NCBI RefSeq assembly: GCF_019075875.1
Contig: NZ_JAHOOZ010000002.1
Coordinates: 186,001-250,000 of the forward strand
Length of the DNA: 64,000 nt
Source of the DNA: Novosphingobium sp. G106
GTDB lineage: Bacteria; Pseudomonadota; Alphaproteobacteria; Sphingomonadales; Sphingomonadaceae
Reading direction: 5' to 3'
Part shown: positions 37,422-44,746 of the stretch, piece after piece
How positions within the stretch are numbered: the stretch's first letter is position 1
Layout: each line of letters opens with the position of its first letter
Program-made: the position numbers and the translations under genes
Notes under the pieces: model-generated
Database searches by the model: none
Told to the model about the DNA's origin: nothing
Seen by the model: the letters and a program-made list of their open reading frames with translations, nothing else

Positions 37422-38059
37422 TGCGCCGATGCCTGCAGATCGACCATTCGCAGGTAAGGCTTGAGTGTTTTGTACCCTTGCGGGAATTGCCGCGCGGCCT
37501 CCTCCTCCGAAAGCTTGGGCGAAATCACCACAGGTTCGCCCGGCTCCCAGTTCACTGGCGTAGCGATGCTACGGGAATCGGTCAGTTGAAGGCTGTCGAT
37601 GGCCCGGAGAATCTCGGCAAAATTCCGGCCGGTCGAAGGGGGATAGGTCAGGATCAGCCGCACCTTTCGCGACGGATCGATCACGAAGACCGATCGGACG
37701 GTAACCGTGGGGTCACTCTCCGGATGGATCATGTCGTAGAGTGTCGAGACCTTGGCGTCCGGGTCCGCGATCATCGGGAAATCGAGCTTCGCGCCCTGGG
37801 TCTCGTGAATATCGAGTTCCCATCTGTGATGCGCTTCGACCGGGTCCACCGAAAGGCCGATCGGCTTGACGTTTCGCTTGTCCCACTCCGGACGCAGCTT
37901 GGCCACCTCGCCGAGCTCGGTGGTACACACGGGCGTGAAATTCTTGGGATGGCTGAACAGGACACCCCAGCTTTCCCCTAGCCATTCGTGAAAGTTGATG
38001 GGGCCGTGCGTGCTGTCCTGCTCGAAATCGGGGGCGATCTGTCCGAGTTGGATGGTCAT
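37418..38059 (-). CDS. 1-Cys peroxiredoxin (Prx6 type)
   Basis: 213-residue thiol peroxidase reducing H2O2 and organic peroxides. The peroxidatic cysteine is Cys45 in HPKNFTPVCTTELGEVAKL. No second resolving cysteine is present, and the long C-terminal domain (TPVNWEPGEPVVISPKLSEE) is that of the 1-Cys Prx6 group. GAAGGAGTTCCC precedes the ATG at 38059, deciding against an in-frame ATG at 38140. It is the first gene of the operon prx-can-unknown-2OG-sod; upstream lie a 12-bp inverted repeat and a 23-bp motif shared with the LysR gene. Confidence 0.93.
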   Translation of the reverse strand: MTIQLGQIAPDFEQDSTHGPINFHEWLGESWGVLFSHPKNFTPVCTTELGEVAKLRPEWDKRNVKPIGLSVDPVEAHHRWELDIHETQGAKLDFPMIADPDAKVSTLYDMIHPESDPTVTVRSVFVIDPSRKVRLILTYPPSTGRNFAEILRAIDSLQLTDSRSIATPVNWEPGEPVVISPKLSEEEAARQFPQGYKTLKPYLRMVDLQASAQ

Positions 38060-38102
38060 GGGAACTCCTTCATTCTGCACGATCAATGTGGAGAACCAGG
38101 AG

Positions 38103-38125
38103 CCATCAAACAAATGAATGTTATT
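38103..38125. promoter_or_regulatory. 23-bp motif, copy 1 (before peroxiredoxin)
   Basis: This 23-base stretch matches the copy at 38875-38897 at 21 of 23 positions; the core CAAATGAAT is identical in both. It lies 44 bases upstream of the peroxiredoxin ATG. A LysR-type binding site common to operon and regulator is the simplest reading. Both copies have the same plus-strand orientation although the genes run in opposite directions. Confidence 0.5.
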
Positions 38126-38161
38126 ATTGATTATCAGCAATATTTCTGTTGATAATCAATA
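38125..38161. promoter_or_regulatory. 12-bp inverted repeat before the peroxiredoxin operon
   Basis: TATTGATTATCA, 13 bases, TGATAATCAATA: perfect 12-base arms, AT-rich, directly beside the shared 23-bp motif and touching the stop codon of the upstream membrane-protein gene. No T-run follows, so an operator is more likely than a terminator. Confidence 0.45.
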
Positions 38162-38392
38162 GCGGTCTTCCTGCCCGATCCAAGCGATCACGAAGAAGGC
38201 GATGGGCATGGCCACCAGTACCAAAGCGTTGCCATTCTCTTCGGTGATGGAGCCGTCTTGTCGCAGCATCCAAACGAAAAGCCGGATCACTGCAAAGGCC
38301 AACCCAGCGAGAAGAATCATATTGAGCCCGTACATTGGGCGTGGCCGCCCTGGCTCCCGCGTCTCCAGGTCGTCCTTATTGTCCGCATTCAC
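38156..38392 (-). CDS. two-helix membrane protein (78 aa)
   Basis: Small membrane protein: a charged N-terminus (MNADNKDDLETREPGRPRP), a first helix MILLAGLAFAVIRLFVWML, a polar hairpin RQDGSITEENGN and a second helix ALVLVAMPIAFFVIAWIG ending QEDRY. No family name is recognised. Its ATG overlaps the stop of the gene upstream (ATGA), with which it forms a pair. The 3' end runs into the inverted repeat at 38125-38161. Function unknown; a partner complex with its neighbour is likely from the overlap and similar size. Confidence 0.65.
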   Translation of the reverse strand: MNADNKDDLETREPGRPRPMYGLNMILLAGLAFAVIRLFVWMLRQDGSITEENGNALVLVAMPIAFFVIAWIGQEDRY

Positions 38393-38772
38393 GGCTTGTC
38401 CGTCCGCGAACTAGCAGGCGGCTTCGATGGGCGATGCTTTGCCGAATTCGCAGATCCATCGTCCGCCATATCGGATCCATCGGGCGGCCACAGCAACAGG
38501 AAGTCGAACGGCGGAGGTATTTCCTCCGGTCTCTTCTGCTTGGCGAGATGAGCCTGTTGCTCGAAGTCCATTGCGATAATGACCCCGGCGCTCGCCGCGA
38601 TCACGAAGACCATCATGGCGAGATAGACTTCGTCGCTGATAGCTCCGGCATCACGAAAGCTGAACAGCGCGATTCCTACTCCCAAAATCAACATGGTGAG
38701 GGCGATGCAGACCTTCCAGAGTGCCGCCTGCGGCGGCGGGGGCTCAGGTTCGAAAGGAACCCAGGGTTTCAT
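38389..38772 (-). CDS. two-helix membrane protein (127 aa)
   Basis: 127-residue membrane protein with a proline-rich start (MKPWVPFEPEPPPPQ), two helices (LWKVCIALTMLILGVGIALF and YLAMMVFVIAASAGVIIAMD) and a hydrophilic tail containing PPPFDFLLLWPPDG and a Ser/Lys/Pro-rich end. No family recognised. It overlaps the 78-residue gene by ATGA and is divergent from the LysR gene, starting 152 bases away. The upstream region between the two contains copy 2 of the 23-bp motif. Confidence 0.62.
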   Translation of the reverse strand: MKPWVPFEPEPPPPQAALWKVCIALTMLILGVGIALFSFRDAGAISDEVYLAMMVFVIAASAGVIIAMDFEQQAHLAKQKRPEEIPPPFDFLLLWPPDGSDMADDGSANSAKHRPSKPPASSRTDKP

Positions 38773-38874
38773 CTTGCCGCCCCTCCGTCAGCCCGATGCC
38801 GCTCAGTCGTGGGTGGTTGTGTCGGTTCGACCACACGATCTCTCCTTGTGAATCACCCATCGGCCCGTTAGCAT

Positions 38875-38897
38875 CCATCAAGCAAATGAATATTATT
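38875..38897. promoter_or_regulatory. 23-bp motif, copy 2 (before LysR gene)
   Basis: Second copy of the motif described at 38103-38125, with two substitutions in 23 bases, ending 27 bases before the LysR-family ATG. The position suits autoregulation by the LysR protein and places the divergent membrane-protein pair under the same influence. Confidence 0.5.
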
Positions 38898-38924
38898 GGG
38901 CTTTGGCAATCGGGAAATTGCAGA

Positions 38925-39773
38925 ATGGATATCAGTGTTGCGCGCACATTCCTCGAGGTCGTGAAAACCGGCAGCTTCGTGGCCGCGGCGGCTAATCTTA
39001 ATCTTACGCAGACCGCTGTTAGCGCGCGAATCCGGGTCCTGGAAGACCAACTCGACCGTCCCGTCTTCATTCGCAACAAGGCTGGGGCGAAATTGACGCC
39101 GGCCGGCGAGCACTTCCTTCGTTTCGCTACGACCATCGTCCAGGTCTGGGAGAGAGCTCGGCGCGCTGTCGCCTTGCCTCCCGGGCGAGAAACTGTCGTG
39201 ACCATCGGCTCCGAACTCAGTCTTTGGAGCCCGCTTCTTCGACACTGGCTGCTGTGGATGCGGCGCGAATGCCCCGAGATTGCTGTCAGCACCCACATCG
39301 ACACGTCAGAGCGCCTGATGGAACAAGTCCAGGATGGCTCGCTCGACGTCGCCGTCCTCTATGCAGCGCCCAGCCGGCCAGGAGTCGTTGCTGAACTCTT
39401 GTTCGAGGAAAAGCTTGTCCTTGTGAGGTCGACCCCAACCACCACGCCTTTGGCTCCGGAAGACCACGTGCAGATCGATTGGGGTGAGGAGTTTGCCGCG
39501 AGCTATCAAGCCGCTTACCCCGACAATCCCAATGCGGTCGTGTCGATCAGCTACGGGCCGCTGGCTCTGGAATACATTCTCGCCACCGGAGGCAGCGGCT
39601 ATTTCCGCAAGGGTTTCATTCGCTCTTATCTCGATGAAGGGCGGCTGGCGCTCATTCCTGGGAGTCCGGAGTTTTCGTACTCGGCCCACGTCGTGCATTC
39701 GGCCAAAGCCGATCCTGGCGTAATGGATCGAATACGCGCTGGGCTCAGAGCGTCCGCGGCGATCGCCACATGA
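38925..39773 (+). CDS. LysR-family transcriptional regulator
   Basis: 282-residue LysR regulator. The winged HTH covers residues 1-60: ARTFLEVVKTGSFVAAAANL and NLTQTAVSARIRVLEDQLDR. The effector domain follows from about residue 90, with DVAVLYAAPSRPGVVAELLF as its first strand pair. ATG 38925 is selected as the family start; an upstream in-frame extension has no homology. The stop overlaps the next gene (ATGA). The ligand is not known; shared DNA motifs before this gene and before peroxiredoxin suggest it controls the antioxidant operon, like OxyR-type members, though no OxyR-like cysteine pair is obvious. Confidence 0.88.
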   Translation: MDISVARTFLEVVKTGSFVAAAANLNLTQTAVSARIRVLEDQLDRPVFIRNKAGAKLTPAGEHFLRFATTIVQVWERARRAVALPPGRETVVTIGSELSLWSPLLRHWLLWMRRECPEIAVSTHIDTSERLMEQVQDGSLDVAVLYAAPSRPGVVAELLFEEKLVLVRSTPTTTPLAPEDHVQIDWGEEFAASYQAAYPDNPNAVVSISYGPLALEYILATGGSGYFRKGFIRSYLDEGRLALIPGSPEFSYSAHVVHSAKADPGVMDRIRAGLRASAAIAT

Positions 39774-40261
39774 CCAACGATCCATCCTCGCCGGTCTGCT
39801 ATGCAGCGCAAGCCGATGACGCCTATATGGGCTATGCTCCTCGCGATGAGCTTCTTGCTGCCTTAAACGAGCTGCTGGAAGCCGAACGAGCGGGGGCAAA
39901 GGTCGCGCTCGCCAGCAGCAAGCCAGAGACGAACGGCGCCTACACGAACTTGATGCAAAGAGTGCGCGCGGATGAGGCGCGTTGGTGTGCGATGCTTACG
40001 TGCCAGATAGGTCGCCTCGGCGGCCTGCCATCCGATGAAACGGGGGCGTTTCACCAGAAAGCCCTCGCTATTGCAGATCCACTCGACCGGCTTATCTTCC
40101 TCAATCGGGGGCAGGCCTGGGTCGTGCGCAGGCTTGAAGCCTTGCTCCGGCGGGTACGTGACGACGATTTGCATCGCCATCTCAAAGATATGTTGGAGAG
40201 CCACCGGGCTAATATCGAAGCGACCGCGAGCTACTTGGCGATAGCCAACAACCCGACTTGA
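39770..40261 (+). CDS. DUF6306-like helical protein
   Basis: 163-residue soluble, almost entirely helical protein. LLAALNELLEAERAGAKVAL, VRADEARWCAMLTCQIGRLG and the C-terminal helix pair (RRLEALLRRVRDDDLHRHLK) have the look of a ferritin-like or four-helix bundle with Glu, Asp and His at heptad positions, as in the DUF6306 family; that name is from memory and less sure than the fold. It overlaps the LysR stop by ATGA, so it is co-translated with the regulator and probably belongs to the stress response it governs. Confidence 0.68.
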   Translation: MTNDPSSPVCYAAQADDAYMGYAPRDELLAALNELLEAERAGAKVALASSKPETNGAYTNLMQRVRADEARWCAMLTCQIGRLGGLPSDETGAFHQKALAIADPLDRLIFLNRGQAWVVRRLEALLRRVRDDDLHRHLKDMLESHRANIEATASYLAIANNPT

Positions 40262-40353
40262 ATCTCCACGCCTGCGCTTCAGTGCAATACTATTGCGCTC
40301 AAAGCGCAATATTTTGTGGTTTTTTAGAACCAGTGGCTCCCTAAAGGGACGCC

Positions 40354-40740
40354 ATGACATTCAAGACGCTGATTGCGCTCGTTGCTTGCTTCTCTCTCTG
40401 CCCCCCGGTTCACGCGAAGGAGCAGAAGTACCCGTCACTGCGGTTCGCGGCAATCGAGAGCGACTATCAGTGGGACAACGATCTCGAGCATGCGAGAGGC
40501 ACCCTCGCCCGGGCCGTCCCTGTCGGCCTTTCCTTCTGGGCGGCGCTCGACATCCTCGAAAAGGCCGGCGCGCGGTGCATGGGCGATCGGCATGATGCGC
40601 AGATCGCACGATGTGTCTATCCCGACTGGACCACCGTTCACGACTATTACCGGGCATCCCTCTTCTGGACGGTCGTAGTTCGACTGAAAGAGGGCAAGGT
40701 CGTGGCCCTCGCGCTTGACCGCGTCGTCGACGAAAAATGA
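40354..40740 (+). CDS. secreted hypothetical protein (128 aa)
   Basis: Protein with a clear Sec signal peptide (MTFKTLIALVACFSLCPPVHA, cleavage after HA) and a mature part of about 107 residues containing SFWAALDILEKAGARC, ARCVYPDWTTVHDYY and VVVRLKEGKVVALALDRVVD. Two cysteines in the mature chain could form a periplasmic disulfide. No family recognised. It stands alone between the DUF6306-like gene and hemA. Signal peptide and intact frame support coding. Confidence 0.65.
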   Translation: MTFKTLIALVACFSLCPPVHAKEQKYPSLRFAAIESDYQWDNDLEHARGTLARAVPVGLSFWAALDILEKAGARCMGDRHDAQIARCVYPDWTTVHDYYRASLFWTVVVRLKEGKVVALALDRVVDEK

Positions 40741-40886
40741 AGTCTCAACGTGTGGTTTCTATGAGCCAAAGCCGAAATGCCGATGGTGGCTGCATTGCAC
40801 GCGTTCACTGTTCGCGGAGTTCGGATTCAACAGTGCCCAACAGTTCGCATCTTGAGCACGATGGGACAGACCCCTATCTTGCATTC

Positions 40887-40897
40887 AAGATACATGT
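40887..40897. promoter_or_regulatory. possible NsrR-like half-site before hemA
   Basis: AAGATACATGT, 40 bases before the hemA ATG. It resembles the AAGATG(C/T)AT half-site recognised by NsrR and the sequence at the ncgA start in this window (on the minus strand AAGATGTATAT). Similarity is by eye and short; binding is inferred. Confidence 0.3.
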
Positions 40898-40936
40898 TTA
40901 TGCGGCCGACTAGGATCGGTCTTGGGGATTGCGCCC

Positions 40937-42202
40937 ATGACACCAAAAAGCGCCTCGACAACTCCCGCGCCCCGCCGCCAGAGCCGGGCCCACTATGATG
41001 TGATCTTCGATGCTGCCTTGGCCAAGCTGCAGGACGAGGGGCGTTATCGGGTCTTTATCGACATCTTGCGCAACAAGGGATCGTTCCCCGACGCCCGCTG
41101 CTTTGCGGGCCACAATGGTCCCAAGCCTATCGTCGTGTGGTGTTCGAACGACTATCTCTCGATGGGCCAACATCCCAAGGTAATCGCGGCCATGGAACAG
41201 GCATTGCACGACGTCGGCGCCGGGTCAGGCGGGACGCGCAATATCGGCGGCAACACGCACTATCATATCAACCTAGAGCTCGAACTGGCCGACCTTCATG
41301 GAAAGGAAGGCGCGCTCCTTTTCACGTCCGGTTATATCTCGAACGATGCGACGCTTTCCACGCTCGCGAAAGTTCTGCCCGGCTGCGTGATCTTCTCCGA
41401 TGCGCTCAATCACGCGAGTATGATCGCCGGCATCCAGTCCTCCGGATGCGCGAAGAAAGTGTGGCGCCACAACGATATTGCGCATCTTGAGGAACTGCTG
41501 ATCGAGGCGGATCCAGCGGTACCCAAACTCATCGCCTTCGAAAGCGTCTACTCGATGGATGGCGATGTCGCGCCTATCCACGAGATCTGCGATCTTGCTG
41601 AAAAATACAGTGCGATCACCTATCTCGATGAGGTGCATGCCGTCGGCATGTATGGGCTGCGCGGGGGCGGGATCTCCGAGCGGGATGGCGCGGCGCATCG
41701 CGTAACCGTGATCGAAGGTACGCTCGCCAAAGCCATCGGGGTCATGGGCGGTTATATTGCGGCCGATCGCCGCATCATCGACGTGATCCGCAGCTATGCG
41801 CCTGGTTTCATCTTCACGACGTCACTCTCACCCGTCCTGGTTGCCGGGGCATTGGCCAGCGTCCGCCATCTCAAGTCATCGAGCGCGGAGCGGGACCGAC
41901 AGCAAGCTACAGCTGCCATGCTCAAGGAACAGTTCGTAAACGCAGGCTTGCCGGTCATGCCGTCGAGCACTCACATCGTTCCGCTCATGGTCGGTGATCC
42001 TGTCAAAGCGAAGCAGATCAGCGACATCCTGCTCGCAGAATACGGGATCTATGTGCAGCCGATCAATTACCCAACGGTTCCCCGCGGTACCGAACGGCTA
42101 CGTTTTACACCGGGCCCCACGCACAGCGCTGCCATGGTGCGCGAGCTTACGGTCGCGCTCTCCGAAATCTGGCAGCGCCTCGACATGTGTCTGGCGGCCT
42201 GA
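40937..42202 (+). CDS. hemA: 5-aminolevulinate synthase
   Basis: 421-residue pyridoxal-phosphate enzyme condensing glycine and succinyl-CoA to 5-aminolevulinate, the first step of the C4 heme pathway typical of alphaproteobacteria. Key blocks: [77 protein letters not shown] and [17 protein letters not shown], whose Lys forms the Schiff base. The ATG at 40937 is preferred to a TTG 15 bases upstream. It stands beside the NsrR gene and the heme-requiring nitrite cluster and may be tuned to cytochrome demand. Confidence 0.96.
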   Translation: MTPKSASTTPAPRRQSRAHYDVIFDAALAKLQDEGRYRVFIDILRNKGSFPDARCFAGHNGPKPIVVWCSNDYLSMGQHPKVIAAMEQALHDVGAGSGGTRNIGGNTHYHINLELELADLHGKEGALLFTSGYISNDATLSTLAKVLPGCVIFSDALNHASMIAGIQSSGCAKKVWRHNDIAHLEELLIEADPAVPKLIAFESVYSMDGDVAPIHEICDLAEKYSAITYLDEVHAVGMYGLRGGGISERDGAAHRVTVIEGTLAKAIGVMGGYIAADRRIIDVIRSYAPGFIFTTSLSPVLVAGALASVRHLKSSSAERDRQQATAAMLKEQFVNAGLPVMPSSTHIVPLMVGDPVKAKQISDILLAEYGIYVQPINYPTVPRGTERLRFTPGPTHSAAMVRELTVALSEIWQRLDMCLAA

Positions 42203-42251
42203 CGCGCAAAGGCTAATGGCTTCTGCAAGAGGCCCCGCGGCGTCGCGTCCT

Positions 42252-42695
42252 TCAAGTCGTTCCGATACCGAGAGGGGACTCGCGATTCATCAGACGCCGC
42301 ATCGCCTCCTTGTCCGCGAGCAGATCCGCGATCGTGTAGGAGTCGAATACCGCCATCATCGCCTGCATCCCCTTTGCCAACACGCCCGTCAGGCCGCATG
42401 CCGGCGAAAGCGCGCAGCCCGAGCAATCGGCCAGTTGCAAACCTTCCTCGGTCCGGCGAACGACCTCACCGACAGTGATCTCTTCAGGCGGCCGCGCGAG
42501 TTGCATGCCACCCGCGCGGCCACGCATCGTCTTGATGAACCCGTCATGGGCCAGCGCATTGACCACCTTCATCAGGTGATTGTGAGAAACGTCATAGGTG
42601 CGCGACATCTCGCCGATCGAGCATAGCCGATCGTCGTTCAGCGCCAGGTGGATCAGCACCCTGAGCGAATAGTCCGTATAGCGTGTGAGTCGCAC
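42252..42695 (-). CDS. nsrR: Rrf2-family repressor, NsrR type
   Basis: 147-residue Rrf2-family regulator that in NsrR carries a nitric-oxide-sensitive Fe-S cluster and represses NO-defence genes. The N-terminal winged HTH starts MRLTRYTDYSLRVLIHLAL with MSRTYDVSHNHLMKVVNALA as recognition part; RGRAGGMQLARPPEEITVGE is the wing and dimer region. Cluster-binding cysteines are the three in LADCSGCALSPACGL, near residues 91-100. A GTG at 42695 preceded by GGAGAGG starts the gene. It is divergent from ncgA, the position expected of a local repressor. NsrR is preferred to IscR/RirA by the context with nirK. Confidence 0.85.
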   Translation of the reverse strand: MRLTRYTDYSLRVLIHLALNDDRLCSIGEMSRTYDVSHNHLMKVVNALAHDGFIKTMRGRAGGMQLARPPEEITVGEVVRRTEEGLQLADCSGCALSPACGLTGVLAKGMQAMMAVFDSYTIADLLADKEAMRRLMNRESPLGIGTT

Positions 42696-42793
42696 ACACC
42701 TCTCCTCAGTGTATCAACGTAACGTATACCAGTATCGCTATGACATGTTAAGAGGCCGGCTGGGCCTCCACGCAGCCTGCAAGGCTCATTGCG

Positions 42794-42811
42794 GCGGGCG
42801 AAAACGCCCGC
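42794..42811 (+). terminator. stable tetraloop hairpin in the ncgA leader region
   Basis: GCGGGCG, AAAA, CGCCCGC: perfect seven-base GC stem with a four-base loop, followed by GGTTTCTTCCCCC. It has the form of an intrinsic terminator on the plus strand, yet it lies upstream of ncgA and after the divergent nsrR start. It could be an attenuator, the end of a short RNA, or a protective stem. Confidence 0.45.
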
Positions 42812-42917
42812 GGTTTCTTCCCCCATCATCTAATCCCTCCCAACAAGAAAATTGTTGGATGACGGCAAACTAATTCGTTGGGCAGGGACCGCGGCTTCAG
42901 ATAGAATCATGCCTATC

Positions 42918-42928
42918 ATATACATCTT
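42918..42928 (-). promoter_or_regulatory. probable NsrR operator overlapping ncgA start
   Basis: On the minus strand AAGATGTATAT, close to the AAGATG(C/T)ATTT half-site of NsrR. Here it is half of an inverted repeat ATACAT-N9-ATGTAT (42920-42940) that ends at the ncgA start codon and covers the AGGA ribosome-binding site, so a bound repressor would block expression of the whole ncgABC-nirK operon. Confidence 0.5.
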
Positions 42929-42941
42929 ATAGGAATGTATG

Positions 42942-44033
42942 ATGCCAGATTTGACGCGCCGGGACGCCGTATTGACGGGATTGGGGGCGGCCATTGCAGT
43001 TCCGGCACTGACCGCGTCCTCCACCTCGGGCGTCCAAGCGGCGCCCGCACGTGGAAAAAGTCGTCCCGGCGCGACCCAGCACAAATTCGAAATGAACATC
43101 GAAGAGACCAAGATCACGCTCGTCGGCAATCAGTCCTTCAAGACGTTCGCCTTCGGCGGTCAGGTCCCCGCACCGCTGTTCCATGTGCGCGAAGGCGACG
43201 AAGTCGAGGTCGTCCTCAACAATCTAACCACGCTTCCGCACACTATCCATTGGCACGGCCTGTTGCAGCGCGGGACGTGGGAGATGGACGGCGTGCCCGA
43301 TATGACCCAACTCGGCATCCAGCCTGGTGACAGCTTCACCTACAAGTTCGTCGCCGAGCCGGCGGGTACCATGTGGTATCACTGCCATGTCAATGTGAAC
43401 GAGCATGTCGCGACGCGCGGCATGTGGGGGCCGTTCATCATCGATCCGATCAAGCCGACCCCGCTCGAGCGGGAGGTTACGGGGGACTATATCCTCATGT
43501 TCTCCGAATGGGCCTCGGCCTGGGCGGACAAACTCGGACAGGGCGGTATGCCCGGCGACGTATTCGACTACTTCACCATAAACGGCAAATCGTTCCCAGA
43601 AACGCAACCCATTCGCGTCAAGGAAGGCGACGTCATCCGCCTCCGGATGTTCGGTGCAGGGGGCGGCTTCCACGCAATCCACATCCATGGACATGTGTTC
43701 CAGATCGCCTTCAAGGATGGTCATCCCCTGCCTGCGCCAATCAACGCGGACACGGTCCTCGTGGGGCCGGGTGAGCGCTACGACATCATCCTGCGCTGCG
43801 ACAATCCGGGCCGCTGGATGATCCATGACCACGTCGACAGCCATACCATGAACGGCCACACGCCACACGGCGGCGTCATGACCCTCATCGAATACGAAGG
43901 CATCCCGCGCGACCAGCCCTGGTACCACTGGGCGCACAAGGAGTTCGTCCCGGACTTCTACTACGAACAAAGCCTCAGGAAGCCTCACGGGATCTACCCG
44001 AACCCGGCTTTCAAAGGTGTCCCGGTCGCCTGA
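42942..44033 (+). CDS. ncgA: two-domain multicopper oxidase (NcgA-like)
   Basis: 363-residue periplasmic multicopper oxidase with a Tat signal (DLTRRDAVLTGLGAAIAVPA). Copper motifs: HTIHWHG at residues 100-106; WYHCHVNVNEH at 145-155 with Cys148, His155 and Met161 forming the type 1 site; HAIHIHGH at 244-251; MIHDHVDSH at 293-301. In the second domain the His-Cys-His is His-Asp-His, so type 1 copper is only in domain 1, as in type C two-domain oxidases. It is the first gene of an ncgABC-nirK-like operon. AGGA is 4 bases before an ATG at 42939 and 7 before 42942; the latter fits better. Confidence 0.85.
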   Translation: MPDLTRRDAVLTGLGAAIAVPALTASSTSGVQAAPARGKSRPGATQHKFEMNIEETKITLVGNQSFKTFAFGGQVPAPLFHVREGDEVEVVLNNLTTLPHTIHWHGLLQRGTWEMDGVPDMTQLGIQPGDSFTYKFVAEPAGTMWYHCHVNVNEHVATRGMWGPFIIDPIKPTPLEREVTGDYILMFSEWASAWADKLGQGGMPGDVFDYFTINGKSFPETQPIRVKEGDVIRLRMFGAGGGFHAIHIHGHVFQIAFKDGHPLPAPINADTVLVGPGERYDIILRCDNPGRWMIHDHVDSHTMNGHTPHGGVMTLIEYEGIPRDQPWYHWAHKEFVPDFYYEQSLRKPHGIYPNPAFKGVPVA

Positions 44034-44044
44034 GGAGTCATGTC

Positions 44045-44746
44045 ATGAAAGCGCCGTTCGTCATCGCCGCCTGCGCAAGTGCCGCAGTCCTCGCCCTTGC
44101 CGCGCGCCCTGCCGTTGTCGACGCGCAAGGCTCGTCTTCGGAACTGACGACACAATGCGCGGCATGCCATACGCTCAGCAAGCCCGCCAATGCGACGCTC
44201 GAGCACCTATGGACACGCAAAGGTCCCGATCTCTGGTACGCCGGCGACAAGTTCAACAGAGACTGGCTCGTGGCCTGGTTGCAAAACCCGACAACCATCC
44301 GCGTTGGCGGCGTGCTCTGGTTCAAGCATGCCAAAGCCGGTGAGCCTCGCGATACGATAGATACCGCCGCGGTCGAGAAGCATCCAAAGGTCGATGCCGC
44401 GACCGCCGAGCGGCTGGCAGACGCGCTCCTTCTGCTCAAGAGCGACAGTCTTGTCCCGTCGGGCGGATACAAGCCCGAGGCCGCCAACATGACAATGGGC
44501 AAGCTAGCCTTCAGCAAGCTGCGCGGCTGTGTCGCCTGCCATCAGGACGCGCAAGGCGAGGGCGGTCTCTCCGGTCCGGAACTCTACGACGCGGGTAAGC
44601 GCCTGCGGCCCGACTACGTGATTGCCTATACCAAGAACCCGCAGTTGTTCGATCCGCACGTCTGGATGCCAACCCCCACGCTGTCCGAGCCCGATCTCCA
44701 GCGCCTGACCGGCTACATCACGTCTTTGGGCAAGGAGAACAAATGA
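44045..44746 (+). CDS. ncgB: diheme cytochrome c (NcgB-like)
   Basis: 233-residue periplasmic cytochrome c with a signal peptide (ACASAAVLALAARPAVVDA) and two heme-binding motifs, CAACH at residues 38-42 and CVACH at 162-166. Candidate axial Met residues lie after each, for example VWMPTPTLSEPD. The tandem domain form suggests electron transfer to the oxidase or to NirK. GAGGAG stands before the ATG at 44045. It lies 11 bases after ncgA and overlaps the next cytochrome by ATGA; the order matches the Nitrosomonas europaea ncgABC-nirK cluster. Confidence 0.85.
   Translation: MKAPFVIAACASAAVLALAARPAVVDAQGSSSELTTQCAACHTLSKPANATLEHLWTRKGPDLWYAGDKFNRDWLVAWLQNPTTIRVGGVLWFKHAKAGEPRDTIDTAAVEKHPKVDAATAERLADALLLLKSDSLVPSGGYKPEAANMTMGKLAFSKLRGCVACHQDAQGEGGLSGPELYDAGKRLRPDYVIAYTKNPQLFDPHVWMPTPTLSEPDLQRLTGYITSLGKENK

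Noticed and set aside
42935..43330. Alternative frame starting at the ncgA ribosome-binding site
   Set aside because: Sequence is unlike any protein and lies over the copper motifs of ncgA, which has the true frame.
42942..44033. Calling ncgA a second nitrite reductase
   Set aside because: Trinuclear-type HxH motifs in both domains and no NirK catalytic Asp-His arrangement; the true NirK is at 45166-46089.
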